The notes: generated by a model not told the origin, from the letters alone. DNA of 64,000 bases from Rhabdophis nuchalis (GCA_039707465.1 CM077645.1:145259503-145323502); one strand, 5' to 3'; numbered from the stretch's first letter, positions 33,135 to 44,200 are shown. Program-made: numbers and translations.

Positions 33135-34420
33135 CCATTATGAAGTGGTGATTAGGAGGCCGGTATACAGAATTATGGAGACTTTAATACCAGTTGGCAG
33201 GGTTAGCCATGCTGTCAATTTAGCCACCTGTTTATTAGACCTAGATTCATCCTGGGTTATGAAAGCAGACAGAGTGGTAACCTGTGATTGTGATGTGGTG
33301 ACACCCTGTTTGAGGAAGAGGGTGATAACTCCTGCCTGGAAGATGGCAATAGTACAGTCCCACCTCAAGAGGCTATCCTTAGACCCGGCACTTTTAGATA
33401 ATAATGTTCCTGTCTCTAAGCGTTCTGTTTTAGGGAATGTTGTTAAGGTCAGTCTACAATGGGTGAGAACCTGAAGGGAATGTATTATCTAGATTTGTTT
33501 CCATCAAGTTTCAGGCTAAGATTTACCATGGAGACAACCTTGTAGATCAGGGGTCCCCAACCCCTGGGCTGTGGACCAGTGCCGGTCCGTGGCTTGATAG
33601 TAACCAGGCCGGAGTGAGAGTAGTGCAACTCTTAGGAAAGTATAGCAAACTCTCCGCTATCCTGGCGACTGGCCGGGGTGTTCCCCGGGGGCAGGATGGG
33701 GGCAACGGCCTGCATTGGAGGGGGTTCGGGGCACCACCCGGCCCTTCCAGGCCCTCCTGCCTGGGACACAGCCCGTCCTGCCCCAGCTGAGGATCCTTCG
33801 CCCGGGACCCCTGGCAGCTTTCCCGCCCGGTTGCACGCAAGGCGCCCTCCCCGGGTCGCATTCCCATGAGACGCGGCTTCCTGCCTCGGGTTCCACGTGA
33901 CCGCCAAACGTGCATGTGGCCCATGTGACTCGACTCACCCGCTGGAGGCTCCCACCAGTCCCTGGTGCCAAAAAGGTTGGGGACCCCTTGCTGTAGATGA
34001 CCTGTAGCAGAGGGACAGAGGTGATGCCTCCATCCTTGTGCTCTTCAATCTCTGTACTGGACAGCTTTTGATACACCATTGACTATGGTGGGGGCTGGGA
34101 ACACAGGCACCATTCTACAATACAGTAGTTCTCTTCCTTCCTCTGATTTCATTTTCAGTAGGTTAGTGTGGGAAGAGGATGTTTTCTTGCCAGGGTTCAA
34201 TTCTATCTTCCCTTTTATTCAACACCTACTGTATATTAAAGTTCTGGTTTAGAAGCTACCATTTTGGGTTTAGTTCCATCAATACGCTGATGATAATTAT
34301 ATCTTTAACCCCAGGTCAAGTGGGGGATGTCGATGATCTGCCTGAGTGCCTGGAGGTTGAGCTGGTTTTTAATGAGGAGAACCTATCTCTGACTCAATTC
34401 TTCAAAGACTAAACAGCTGT
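33135..34420 (+). mobile_element. Old, highly diverged CR1 ORF2, split by a hAT
   Basis: Plus-strand translation in several frames follows the CR1 order: TCLLDLDSSWV (endonuclease/RT linker), MAIVQSHLKRLSLDPALLDN (compare MVRPLLKKPSLDPALLTN), then after the hAT GDASILVLFNL (compare GCSSILVLLDL) and a 'cgctgatgata' remnant of the catalytic box. Frameshifts and stops are everywhere. It is much older than the CR1 copies at 14-30 kb. Confidence 0.75.
33548..33990. mobile_element. hAT MITE (CAGGGGTCCCCAACCCC family)
   Basis: It starts CAGGGGTCCCCAACCCC and ends GGTTGGGGACCCCTTG, with TSDs ttgtagat/ctgtagat. The G/C-rich interior has no genuine coding; the ORFs at 33547-34079 are artefacts of its composition. 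It is nested in the old CR1. Confidence 0.9.
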
Positions 34421-35008
34421 AAATGTTAGGTCTACCTAGATCTGGGGATCGTGCATCTGTAACCTTGGATTGGATCATACTTTCTCATTCAAAGAAGGGG
34501 TGTTCTGACTCTATTCTTGGACTGGTAGTTCTTGCTATACACAACATACACAGGTTTTTTTTAAAAAAAGACAAAGGAATAAATCAAGAAACATAACACA
34601 TTCATGATACATCCATATAGGAAAGGCTTTTATGAAGAGAAATATTTTCAAGAAATATCTAAAATATGTGACAGTAACAAATTTCACTGTTGAGAGTATT
34701 CTGTGGGTCCATTGGACAACTGTCCCAATGATTTCTATAATCAACCAATACTGTAAAGATTGATCTGTCAGATAGCGTAATCCCAAGATTGCTTCGAACC
34801 TTATATTTCATAAGTAAACCCCTGAACCTGGTTTGTTAGGTAATTGGTAGCTAGTTCTATTGGTTCAATGGAGATGTATTATATAAGTGGCTAAGGGCCC
34901 CATTTGGTACCCTGTATATTATATCATACGGCAACTCTTTTTTTAAAAAAGTTGGAGGGGAAACCAATGTTCAATATTTTCCACTTCTATTTGTTTTCCT
35001 TTTTACAG

Positions 35009-35213
35009 ACAATAAACAAGGGAATCAGAGGGAAATATTTCTACACTGATTTGTGAAACTACAATGAACAAACATATAATTGAATACCGTCCAGAGTTCT
35101 ATCAATTTACCCAGCTACACAACATGAACACGAAATACTACAACAGTGGAAAGAATGCAGTGACGTTTTTTCATAATTTGGAATCAGTGAAAAGTATTAC
35201 AACAGACAATGAG
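35009..35213 (+). CDS. Candidate protein-coding first exon (possibly MYLK4)
   Basis: A strong acceptor-like tract (ttgttttcctttttacag) ends at 35008. An ATG at 35064 opens exactly 50 codons (MNKHIIEYRPEFYQF start, through TQLHNMNTKYYNSGK, SVKSITTDNE end). It runs into the donor GAG|gtatgc in phase 0. In mammals MYLK4 lies head-to-head with WRNIP1, and its N-terminal exon as I recall it shares a loose NT..YNS...FF...E.V pattern. No kinase-domain exon (GxGxxG, HRD/DLKPEN, DFG) was seen to the right, so the assignment rests on synteny and weak similarity. It may also be a chance ORF. Confidence 0.35.
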
Positions 35214-37250
35214 GTATGCTTATGTCTCTGGGTGTATTGTTGTTAATTATCCACTGTATTCATTGTGCAAACTCTGGCTGTGGCGGTGCCGTCCATATAT
35301 TCTTCATCTTCACAGCCATTTTGGGAAACATGGCAAAAGAGTGGGTTTGTTTGTTCAGAATTGGCAGAAATGTTTCTAAGTTTATTTAAGGGTCAAATAA
35401 ATACAATTTAGAATCTTGCTGCAATCCGCCTCACCCAAATAACAACTCATAAGTGGTTCTGATCAGGTTTATTTCTATACGGATACTGTATCTCATGGAA
35501 TAGTTTCCAGGAGCATAGTATCTTAGACATGGGGAGGGAAAGGTATTTATATTTTTGCCTCTCTCATTTGCAGTAGAGAGTTGCTTCAATGAAAGTACCC
35601 CATTAAGGTTTCCCCATTAATTATGAACAACTGAGTATTTAACAATAATATTGGATGAAAAATTAATGTAGTGCAAACATTGCTTCTTTTAAATAGATAC
35701 ATCACCAAATCCTCTTTTCACTTGTTTCCAGAATGATTGTTTTGTTTGACATAAAGGCTTTCTTTTCTTTTCTTATTTTTCCCCTCCCTTCTTCCTCTAT
35801 CCACCTGTCAGGTAGATATCTCAATTTTTCTCCCTCTGGCTGTTTTGCCCTGCAGCCTTCAACTGCTTATCTTTCATGCATTAACTAGCTGGAATGAAGA
35901 AATCCTTTCCCAAGTATCATCCTCTTCTTTCACTTTGGCCACAAAGATGACCAGGTGTTCTATTTGCACAACAATGAACAAGTTTCTCGATTGGTCGATT
36001 TTCCTGCTTCCCCTTCGTCTCCCACCCAGACCAGGAAAACAAGCACCAATTCATTTCCTTCCTGTGGGGATGTCTTTTGAGGACTGATAGGTTGAGGGGA
36101 CACCCCCTTGGGCTAAAAGGGAAAATTAGGCACAAATTAGCAGCATTTTGCTATTCCTCTTGTTGCAGGAAAAAGAGCACGAGACTTGGACTTCTCAAAA
36201 TCAGGAAAAGTTTATTATGGCTGCCATAGTTCAGAAAGTTAGTCAAGGCTAGCATCCAAGAATTCTGAACCCCTTCCAAAAGGGAATACAGAGTTTTATA
36301 CTTCACTACAAGCAACTTTCACCATGGCTAGTTTCTTATTGGTTACATGATTGTCGTCAAAAAAGAAAACCACAAACATATCCTGTTATTGCTAAGATGA
36401 ACTTCTAATCTTTGTGGTTAAGCCCATTGTCTGACTTGCCAGGGGCCCACCGACCAACGCAACCCATTTACAAGCAGGTGTTTGCGGTTTGGCATTTGAA
36501 TTTCCTTTCAAGCTTCCTGTTGAAGCTCCTACAAATTCAGAAATTACAATACAGACCTAAAAAGGGACCCTTTGGGTCATCCAGTCCAACCCCACATCAT
36601 TTCACTCTTAACAACCAGGTCTCCAATGCCCTGCCTCACTCTGACAGTGGTGGGAGGGAGCCCACAAAAGTTCAGGCTTTCATGACAGACAGCCCAGAAA
36701 TCTACTGTGAAATAGCTGTTTAAGGCAAAGAATGGGGAGGGAGGGGCACATCAGCAGAACATACACCGGCCAATTGAAATGGTGAGATTTACTAAAGATA
36801 GAAAGAAGCATTTTAGGCTATCCAGGCTTCCTTGTTTGTATCACATTTGATGTAAGAAAACCCAGATAGAGGCTGTGTTCTTTACATCTTGAGGGAGGAG
36901 GGGTGACCATAGTGTTACCCATTCATGCCTTCCCGAAATAAGCAGGTGATCTATCTTGACTATGAGGCAACCAGGAAAGGTAAACCAAACCTTACTTTCC
37001 TTTGTCTCTCTGGATTCTTTTGGTTTTTTTGGCTAGTTTGCTTATAAGGAAGCAGTTGACTAATTCTTTACCCATAGAGCACCAAAACAGCAAACTACCA
37101 TTTTATCACCGCAAATGAGGCTATCGTGCACATACACCTCCGGAGTCCTTCAAAGAATTTTGAGAGATATTTATAGAACTGTAATATTATAGAAGCTGAA
37201 GATCAAGGAAACCCCCCAAAACCATTGCAGGATGTAGAACTGAGCTCGGA
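35214..37250. other. Non-coding stretch
   Basis: No convincing exon was found. 36556-36605 has a faint CR1 3' UTR similarity ('ccagtccaaccccac'). 36160-36760 has an LTR-like composition with 'aaaagtttattatgg', but I could not find matching ends or a TSD. Confidence 0.35.
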
Positions 37251-37251
37251 T

Positions 37252-37559
37252 TATTGGTGGTATTCAGCAGGTTCTGACCAGTTCTTGAGAAACGGTAGTG
37301 GAAATTTTGAGTAGCTTAGAGAACCGGCAAATATCACCTCTGACTGGCCCCACCCCCATTTATTTTCTGCCCTCCGAGTCCCAGCTGATTGGGAGGAAAT
37401 GGGTACTTTGCAGTAACCTTTCCCTGGAGTGGGGAAGGAATGGTAGATTTTACCGTATCCTTCCCTGCCATGCCCACAAAGCCACACCCACAAAGCCATG
37501 CCGTGCCATGGCCACAAGCCACAGACCCGGTAGTAAAAAAAATATGAATCCCACCACTG
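37252..37559. mobile_element. hAT MITE (CAGNGGTGGTATTCA family)
   Basis: It starts TTGGTGGTATTCAGCAGG and ends GAATCCCACCACTGG. The interior 'ctgattgggaggaaatggg' and 'catgcccacaaagcc' is shared, in the same orientation, with 45484-45734 and is inverted relative to 18381-18717. Confidence 0.8.
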
Positions 37560-38162
37560 GCCAGGATCTCTCTGCTTGAAAGCTTACTTCACTGGCAGCC
37601 CATTGGGAAAAGTTGTAAATCCAGACAGCAGCCAATTTTAGAAGTGGCCTTTCCTGAAGAAGTGACCCAGGGCAGACAAGGCAGGGTATTCTTTTCAGCT
37701 ATCCCAATTGCTAACCAGCTCTGTTGCAATACTTATCTGCTCCTTACATAATCCTGTTGGCTCTGAGCTAACGTCTTTGGGAGGCGATGCAGGAAGGTTG
37801 AATGCTTGGTATAATATTTCTCACAGGGTCTAAGTTAGAGCTTTGAGAAGCTGTTTATTGATCCCTCAGGATGCGTTCTGATGAGGCTTTTGTGAAACCT
37901 CACAACCCAGGGCACTTTATGAAGAGCCCAGACATTTTTATCATCTTCCACTTGTAACCTTTTGAGTCTTCCCTGACTCTTTTCCCATCTGTGGTATTTT
38001 TGCAAAACAAAAATCTGCAAAGGAAGGAAATCCAGGGAAGCTGCATTAAGGCATTTGATTGTTAGAGGAGGTGTTGTGTATCATGAAGACTGTTTTATGA
38101 CATTATGATTATACGTGGTTGTAAACTGCCAGGAGTGTGGTATAGAAGTCCTGTAAGTAAGT

Positions 38163-38475
38163 ACCATAATTTTCGGAGTATAAGATGCACCTTTTTCCCT
38201 CAAAAAAGAGGCTGAAAATCTGGATGCATCTTATACACTGAATACAGCATTTTTTGCCTTCTGAAGCCCCGCCCCCTTCACTAAAATGGCCATGCATAGC
38301 CTTTAGGAGACTTCCAGAGTGCTCCTGGGGCTGGGGAAGGCAAAAATGAGCAAAAAATGGGCCATTTTTGCACAATTTTGCCCCCTGAGTCCCCAGGAGT
38401 ATTCTATAAGCCCCCTAAAGGCTATGCATGCACTTTTTCTGACAAAAAATGAGCCTGTTTTTGCAAAAAAAACCA
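38163..38475. mobile_element. MITE-like repeat ('cggagtataagatgcacc')
   Basis: 'ccataattttcggagtataa' at the left and 'ggatgcatcttatacactga' about 60 bp further form an internal inverted pair. The rest is 'ggccatttttgc'-rich. I recognise the sequence as a dispersed reptile repeat but cannot fix its right end. Confidence 0.5.
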
Positions 38476-39267
38476 CTGAAGTTTAAATGAATAAGAAATC
38501 ACAAGGTGAATGTCTTTTGAACTTTTATAGGCAGTAGCTTATAGTATAACCACTTGTAAGGGACTGAAAAAATCATTATCTTTCTGTGATAAACTATAAG
38601 CTGTGTATAAAAAAATCTTTAATTCAACAGATAATGTAAATTATCTTTGATATGAAGGGTACTAGATTAAAACACAATTGTAGTAGGTTGAATGAGAACA
38701 CTGCCAGATTTAATTGCGAATTTAGCCAATAATGTAAGAGAAGAAACATTACCAGATATTTATTAAATCCTAATGCTTATTCCATGGTATTGGTTGATTA
38801 TAAGTTTGATGCCTGTCCTTGAACTGCTTCTTTGGGAATCTCTTTGCATCTGTTTTTCTTTTCCTTCTGTGTGGGCTTCAGCAGCTGCTTTGTGCTTATC
38901 ACTGAGTGGAGAGAAATATGGAAATATCCTTGAAGAAGATATGTGATAGCCATTGGGAAAACATGATCTTAATCCTGAAATACAGGAAAGGGTGAGGAAG
39001 AAACTCAAGATAGCTCCAGCTTAACTATCTTTAGTTTAATAGAGAGGGAAAGAAATGCTATCAGGCTTTCAAGATTCCGTTATTATAGCCTACATCAATA
39101 AAGCAGAGTTCTAGTATTTCTAGTGGTATCTCTTTCCTGACATGATCTACCTTGAAGGGCTGAAACAAGGCCATCCCCCAGCTGGTTTGATTGGTCAGTG
39201 GATAACAGGCATAAATACATTGAAGGCATGCAAGTCTGCTAGCTTGAGTCATGAAGCACTCTGCAGA

Positions 39268-39335
39268 TCAGTTGTAGGATTTTTACTACCGGTTCTGTGG
39301 GTGTGGCATGGCTTGGTGGGCATGGCAGGGGAAAA
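39268..39335. mobile_element. hAT MITE fragment
   Basis: 'tttttactaccggttctg' and 'gtgggcatggcaggggaa' match one end of the 18381 family. No second terminus was found. Confidence 0.5.
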
Positions 39336-39577
39336 TGCTCTAGATGTAATTGCTCTCTTTTCTTTTTTCTGTTCACCCTCAGTTTCTGCAACCAGGGGAA
39401 TGACTTGATACCTGACCTCTCTCACCATGGAGAGGCTTCATTTAACAACTTTGCCTTTGGAGCAAAAGAGCTCTACTTATATACATAGGACTTCCTTGTT
39501 GCCCTCCTTGGTGTTAAGTCTATTACTTGAAATCTAACCAAAGGAAACTTAAGAAAATCAAGATGTTTTAGTAATAC

Positions 39578-39912
39578 TGTTGGATTCTCTGCACGGTGGA
39601 GAATAGAGGGAGTCCGAGCCAGGTTTGCTCAAAAACACAGCCCTTTATTTTAGGCAAGCTTACAATAGAAGAATGGTTCAGTTAAAGAAATAGGCGGTAG
39701 ACAGGGGCTCCCGCGCTTTGACAGCTCTTTATATTTGGAGCTGTCAAAGGGGGAGCCAATCAGGCTGCAGCAAGGGCCAGGCGCGCCTCAGCCAATCAGG
39801 CGCGTCTGTCAGTTGGCTGCCTTGCTACAGCCTGTTGCCAAGGCTCCAAAGGCAGCCTGGAAGACCTGCGGCCGGTCGTAAGTGAGACCGGTCGCAGGTC
39901 GAGGATATAACA
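39578..39912 (-). repeat. 3' LTR of the Gypsy element
   Basis: It begins TGTTGGATTCTCTGC and ends GGATATAACA (TG...CA). It is identical to the other LTR except for one missing C (gtaagtgagacc versus gtaagtcgagacc). The polyprotein frame runs into it and stops at 39825. An internal inverted repeat 'ctgtcaaagg.../cgctttgacag' is present. Confidence 0.97.
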
Positions 39913-41297
39913 CCCCTTTCCCCCCTCGGTCTGCGCATGCTCGAGGAATTGTTCGTTCTGATGCACGAGCATGCGTAGTCTTGAAAGTAGGCGGGGCGGC
40001 GCCGGGAACGCCCAGACCGCCTCAGTTGCTGGTGGGACGTCAGAGAGGTAGGTTGCCCCTGTGCGAGCTCCTCCCTTCGGGGAGTGGAGCTCCAGGTGGT
40101 GACGTCATCGAGGCCTACCCGCGGAGGCGGAGTCGTCAGAGCTGGTAAGTCGGGGCGAGGGGGCGCGGCGTTCGGAGCATAGTTTGCTGGATGCCGGTTG
40201 GTTGCGGCGGTGCAGGGCGGGTCCTTAGGCGCAAGGGCCCGCGCGTCCCCCTCGGCTTGAGACAGCTTCTGAAGTGTATGCCGGAAGGCGGCGTTCAGTT
40301 CGGCCGGGCCTGAAGAAGCGAAGGCCCCGAGCGGTTTCTCTGGGAACGGGTTGACTGGCCCAACCGGGGCAACGGGGAAGGGCGGTTCCGACGATGGGTC
40401 CGCAGGGGTGGGAAGGCGGCGCCTTAGCTGATCCAAGTGGCGCCGCCACTCGGACCCGTCCGGGAGGCTGACCCTGAAAGAGCAGGGACCCGTTAGCTCG
40501 GTTACTGTGGCCGGAACCCACTTAGTGTCCCCTGCATAGTGGCGGGCGTACACAGGGTCCCCGGGCTGGAAAAGGTGGGGGGGTGGGGCCCCCAGGTTGC
40601 AAGGCTGCACATCGTTGTAAGCCGGGTGCAGCCTGTCCAAGGTTGTCCGCAGGCGGCGACCCATCAAGAGCTCGGCGGGGCTTTTCCGTGTGGCAGGGCA
40701 AGGTGTGGAATGCTGACCTAGCAGGTAAGCAGCCACCCTTGCGGGCCAGTCCCCTTTGGTCATCCGTCCCAGAGCCTCCTTGGCCGAGCGGACGGCCCGT
40801 TCAGCCCGACCATTGGAGGCCGGATGATAAGGGGCCACTGGCGCGTGGCGGATCCCTTGCGAGGCCAAGAACTCCTGGAAGGTGGCGGACTGGAACTGGG
40901 GCTCGTTGTCGGACACCACGATGTCCGGCAACCCGTGCGTCGCAAAAAGGCGGCGCAGGGCCCTGACCGTACTCTCGGCCGTAGTGGAAGCCATCAAGAT
41001 GACCTCCACCCAACGGGAGTAGGCGTCCACGACCACCAGGAACGTTTGGCCCCGGAAGGGGCCTGCGAAGTCTATGTGGAGCCTGGACCAAGGGCTCCGG
41101 GGCAAGTCCCACTCCCTGGGCGGGGCGACCGGAGGGGCGGGGCGGGTGGTTTGACAAGGGACACAACCCCCGACCCAGGCAGCTACCTCCGCATCCAAGC
41201 CCGGCCACCACACATAGCTGCGGGCGAGCGCCTTCATCCGGGCTATGCCGGGGTGGTCGGCGTGGAGCGTTCGGAGCACCTGGTGACGGAGGGGGGG
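39825..41297 (-). CDS. Gypsy pol, integrase part
   Basis: This integrase frame lies -1/+1 relative to gag-pro-RT. It has an H-H-C-C finger (LHADHPGI ... GGCVPCQ) and the DDE core: Asp in LHIDFAGPF, Asp in IVVSDNEPQF, Glu in SNGRAERAVR. The second motif has DNE where DNG is usual. A GPF/GPY-like module follows (ELTGPCSFRVSLP), then a long Pro-rich tail ending in the LTR (RRSGRSRRRPAYFQDY). The join to the upstream frame falls at a homopolymer near 41290-41299. The protein would insert cDNA into the genome. It could be functional only if the frame change is tolerated or is an assembly error. Confidence 0.9.
   Translation of the reverse strand, partial: PPLRHQVLRTLHADHPGIARMKALARSYVWWPGLDAEVAAWVGGCVPCQTTRPAPPVAPPREWDLPRSPWSRLHIDFAGPFRGQTFLVVVDAYSRWVEVILMASTTAESTVRALRRLFATHGLPDIVVSDNEPQFQSATFQEFLASQGIRHAPVAPYHPASNGRAERAVRSAKEALGRMTKGDWPARVAAYLLGQHSTPCPATRKSPAELLMGRRLRTTLDRLHPAYNDVQPCNLGAPPPHLFQPGDPVYARHYAGDTKWVPATVTELTGPCSFRVSLPDGSEWRRHLDQLRRRLPTPADPSSEPPFPVAPVGPVNPFPEKPLGAFASSGPAELNAAFRHTLQKLSQAEGDARALAPKDPPCTAATNRHPANYAPNAAPPRPDLPALTTPPPRVGLDDVTTWSSTPRREELAQGQPTSLTSHQQLRRSGRSRRRPAYFQDYACSCIRTNNSSSMRRPRGERGVISSTCDRSHLRPAAGLPGCLWSLGNRL
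39913..39928 (-). promoter_or_regulatory. Polypurine tract of the Gypsy element
   Basis: On the minus strand, GAGGGGGGAAAGGGG ends exactly at the 3' LTR boundary. This is the position and composition of a plus-strand primer. Confidence 0.85.
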
Positions 41298-44200
41298 GGA
41301 ACGATGACCCGATCCCCCCAGCACAAGCAGCCGCTGTGGAGCGAAAGCTCCGTCTGGCGTGCCTTGTACGGCCGAAAATCTTCGGCCACGCCGCCCTGAG
41401 GCCACCCTCGCAAGACCCAGGTGGAGACCTGGGACAGGACAGGGTCGGCCTTCGTCCGGGCGGCGACGTCCGAGGACGTCAAGGGCAGGCCTGAGTCTGC
41501 CACAGACAAGACGGACAGTGCCGGCACCGGCTCTTCGTCCGCCTTGGGGAGGGGGCACCGGCTCAGGGCATCAGCATGCCCCAGCTGCTTGCCCGGACGG
41601 TAGTACAGCGTATAACTATACGCTGCTAGGAACTCCGTCCATCTGGTCATCCTGGGAGAAAGGATGGGGGGGGTCAGACGGTCACCAGCCAAAAGCCCAA
41701 GGAGAGGCTTATGGTCCGTGAAGACAGCAAAAGTCCGACCATACAGGTATTGGTGGAACTTTTTGATGCCGGACACCATAGCCAGAGCCTCCTTGTCAAT
41801 CTGGCTATAGTTTCTCTCAGTGGGAGACATTGTCCGGGACCAAAAAGCAATGGGGGCTTCTGAGCCATCTGGGAAGGAATGGCTCAGGACGGCCCCCAGG
41901 CCGAAAGGGGAGGCATCGCACGCCAACGTCAAGGGCAGCCTGTCATCATATTGCACAAGGACTGCCTCTGACGTCAGAGTGGCTTTGACAGCCGCGAACG
42001 CATGCGCCTCGCGGCTGCCCCAGCACCAGGCCGCCGATCGATCGAGCAATCGATGAAGCGGCTCGGCTAACGTTGCCTTGTGGGGAAGAAAAGGCGCGTA
42101 GAAATTTAAGAGGCCGAGGAACGCCTGCAGCTCCGTCTTGGAGGCAGGCGCAGGGGCGTTCCTAATGGCCTCGACCTTCTTGGGGGTGGGGTGGATGCCC
42201 CGGGCATCAATCAAGAAGCCCAGGAACTCCACCTCTGGCGCGGCAAAAACGCATTTGCTGCGCTTCAACTTTAATCCCGCGCCCCTGAAAACGCTGAGGA
42301 CCTTCCTCAGTACTTTGGCGAGCTCTGAGATGCTGGAAGCAGCTATCAGAACGTCGTCAAAATACGGGACCACGCCTGGGAGCCCATGGAGCAAACGTTC
42401 CATGAGGCTCTGGAAGATCCCCGGGGCGACGGACACACCGAATTGGAGTCTGCGACAACGGAAAGCCCCCCGGTGGGTGACGATGGTCTGCGCCTCCGCA
42501 GCCGCCTCGTCCACCGGGAGCTGTTGATAGGCCTGGGCCATATCCAGTTTCGCAAATATGCGGCCTTGCCCCAGGGAATGGAGCAGGTCTTGCACCACTG
42601 GGACTGGATATGGGTTCGCCTGGAGCCCACGGTTGATGGTCGACTTATAGTCGGCGCAGATCCGCACCGACCCGTCGGGCTTGATGGGGACCACTATGGG
42701 GGTCTCCCATCTTGCCTGGTCAACGGGCTCGAGCACGCCCTGCGCCACCAGCCGGTCAAGTTCGGCATCGACCTTGGGCTTCAGGGCGAGCGGCAGCCTG
42801 CGGGCCTTGAGCCTAATGGGTGCAACCTGAGGGTCAAGATTTAAGGAGACAGGGGTGCCCACGTAAGAGCCAAGCCGACCGTCAAGCACGTCGGCGAACT
42901 CCTCCAAAACCCCGGAGATGGGAGAGGAGGCGGGAATAGAGTGAACCCCCTGCACTGACAGGCCAAGGGCGGGAAACCAATCCAGGCCGATGATGGCCGC
43001 CAGGGGATCAGAAACCACCAGAATAGGCAAGGGCCCCTTGAAACCCCCGTACTCCACCCTCAGGGAAATCTGGCCCAGGGTGGGGATTGACGATCCCTGA
43101 TAGTCCCGCAAAACCGTGAGTGGGGGGGACAATTTGTCTAAGGAAAGGCCGGGGCGTAGCTTGGCCAACTGTGCCCGGGAAATGATGGACCGAGACGAGC
43201 CAGAGTCCACCTCCATGCGGACCCCCACCCCCTCCAGTTTCACAACTGTCCTGAGCCGCGTACGGTCGGGCAGGGCTTCCAGCAGAGAGTTGTCGTCGGT
43301 CAAGGCAAAACAGCCGGACGGCTGTGGCTGCTGGCGTCTGCCCCGGCGGCGTTGGGTGGGTGGGTTGGCCGCAGGCCCTCTACGTTCCTCTCCGGAGCGG
43401 CGTTGGGGCTCGGGGGAGGGTTGGTCTTCCGCGGGCGCGGCGGCGCGGCAAGCGGCGGCCAGGTGTCCCTTTCGGCCGCAGCGGCGGCAGATGGCTTCCT
43501 TGAACGGGCAATCGGCCCGAGGGTGCTTTCCCCGGCAGCCCAAGCATCTGTAGGTAGCCGGCATGGGCGGCTTGCGGCCGGCGGGCCTAATGTAGGCGAC
43601 CTGGTCGTCCTCGTCGGGGTCCTCGTCCTCCTCAACCAGGCACGCGCGGGCGGGCGGGTGGCGGTCCAAGTCTCTATCCAGGGCCGAGGACTCGGACATC
43701 TCGAATGCCCGAGCCTCGTCCACCGCCTGTTCTAGGGTCAGCTCAGCTCGGGCCAGCAGGCGCCTTCTGAGGCGGACTTCCCTGAGGCCCCAGATGAATT
43801 GCTCCAGCAGGGACTCGGCCAAGAAGTCCGCGGCGAAAGCGCACGGAATGGCGGCCATGCGGAGCGCCTTCAGGAATTCGGCCACCGACTGGTCAGGCTT
43901 CTGGAGGCACTTTCTGAAAGCGAAGCGGTGGGTCATCTTAGACGGCACCGGGGAGTAGTGGGCCCTGAGCCGTTCGATCAATGTGTCCCACGGCATCTCA
44001 TATACTTCTGTCGGCGCGGCCACGGTGCGAGCGGTGGCGAACAACTCCGTGCCGCCGCAGCCGAGGAAATGGCCCAATTTTCGCGCCGGGGGCAGCGCCC
44101 CGTAGTCATTGGCCAGCACGAAGCATTCGAATCGTGCCATGAAGGACACCCAGGACTCCTTCGCCGAGTCGAACGGAGCGAAGGGAGGAACGGAACCCAT
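41243..44200 (-). CDS. Gypsy gag-protease-RT-RNase H polyprotein
   Basis: About 985 codons from ATG at 44200, uninterrupted. Residues 1-215 are a gag capsid-like region. About 219-251 are two zinc knuckles, an atypical C-x2-C-x3-H-x4-C and a canonical C-x2-C-x4-H-x4-C (CRRCGRKGHLAAAC). About 330-340 is the aspartic protease site VDSGSS. About 450-640 is RT, with KLDMAQAYQQ and the catalytic PYFDDVLI (YFDD). About 755-870 is RNase H (LACDASPFGLG, TDHKPLLGL). Gag and pol are in one frame with no stop between. The frame is open further upstream to 44368, but 44200 gives the gag-like start. Confidence 0.93.
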   Translation of the reverse strand: MGSVPPFAPFDSAKESWVSFMARFECFVLANDYGALPPARKLGHFLGCGGTELFATARTVAAPTEVYEMPWDTLIERLRAHYSPVPSKMTHRFAFRKCLQKPDQSVAEFLKALRMAAIPCAFAADFLAESLLEQFIWGLREVRLRRRLLARAELTLEQAVDEARAFEMSESSALDRDLDRHPPARACLVEEDEDPDEDDQVAYIRPAGRKPPMPATYRCLGCRGKHPRADCPFKEAICRRCGRKGHLAAACRAAAPAEDQPSPEPQRRSGEERRGPAANPPTQRRRGRRQQPQPSGCFALTDDNSLLEALPDRTRLRTVVKLEGVGVRMEVDSGSSRSIISRAQLAKLRPGLSLDKLSPPLTVLRDYQGSSIPTLGQISLRVEYGGFKGPLPILVVSDPLAAIIGLDWFPALGLSVQGVHSIPASSPISGVLEEFADVLDGRLGSYVGTPVSLNLDPQVAPIRLKARRLPLALKPKVDAELDRLVAQGVLEPVDQARWETPIVVPIKPDGSVRICADYKSTINRGLQANPYPVPVVQDLLHSLGQGRIFAKLDMAQAYQQLPVDEAAAEAQTIVTHRGAFRCRRLQFGVSVAPGIFQSLMERLLHGLPGVVPYFDDVLIAASSISELAKVLRKVLSVFRGAGLKLKRSKCVFAAPEVEFLGFLIDARGIHPTPKKVEAIRNAPAPASKTELQAFLGLLNFYAPFLPHKATLAEPLHRLLDRSAAWCWGSREAHAFAAVKATLTSEAVLVQYDDRLPLTLACDASPFGLGAVLSHSFPDGSEAPIAFWSRTMSPTERNYSQIDKEALAMVSGIKKFHQYLYGRTFAVFTDHKPLLGLLAGDRLTPPILSPRMTRWTEFLAAYSYTLYYRPGKQLGHADALSRCPLPKADEEPVPALSVLSVADSGLPLTSSDVAARTKADPVLSQVSTWVLRGWPQGGVAEDFRPYKARQTELSLHSGCLCWGDRVIVPPPSVTRCSERSTPTTPA

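Noticed and set aside
33547..34079. ORFs of 125-140 codons on the minus strand
   Set aside because: They lie inside a hAT MITE with clear TIRs and TSDs, so the open frames reflect high GC content.
36160..36765. Possible additional LTR (TGTTGCAGG start, 'aaaagtttattatgg')
   Set aside because: I could not find a matching TG...CA end or target duplication, and there is no second copy in the window.
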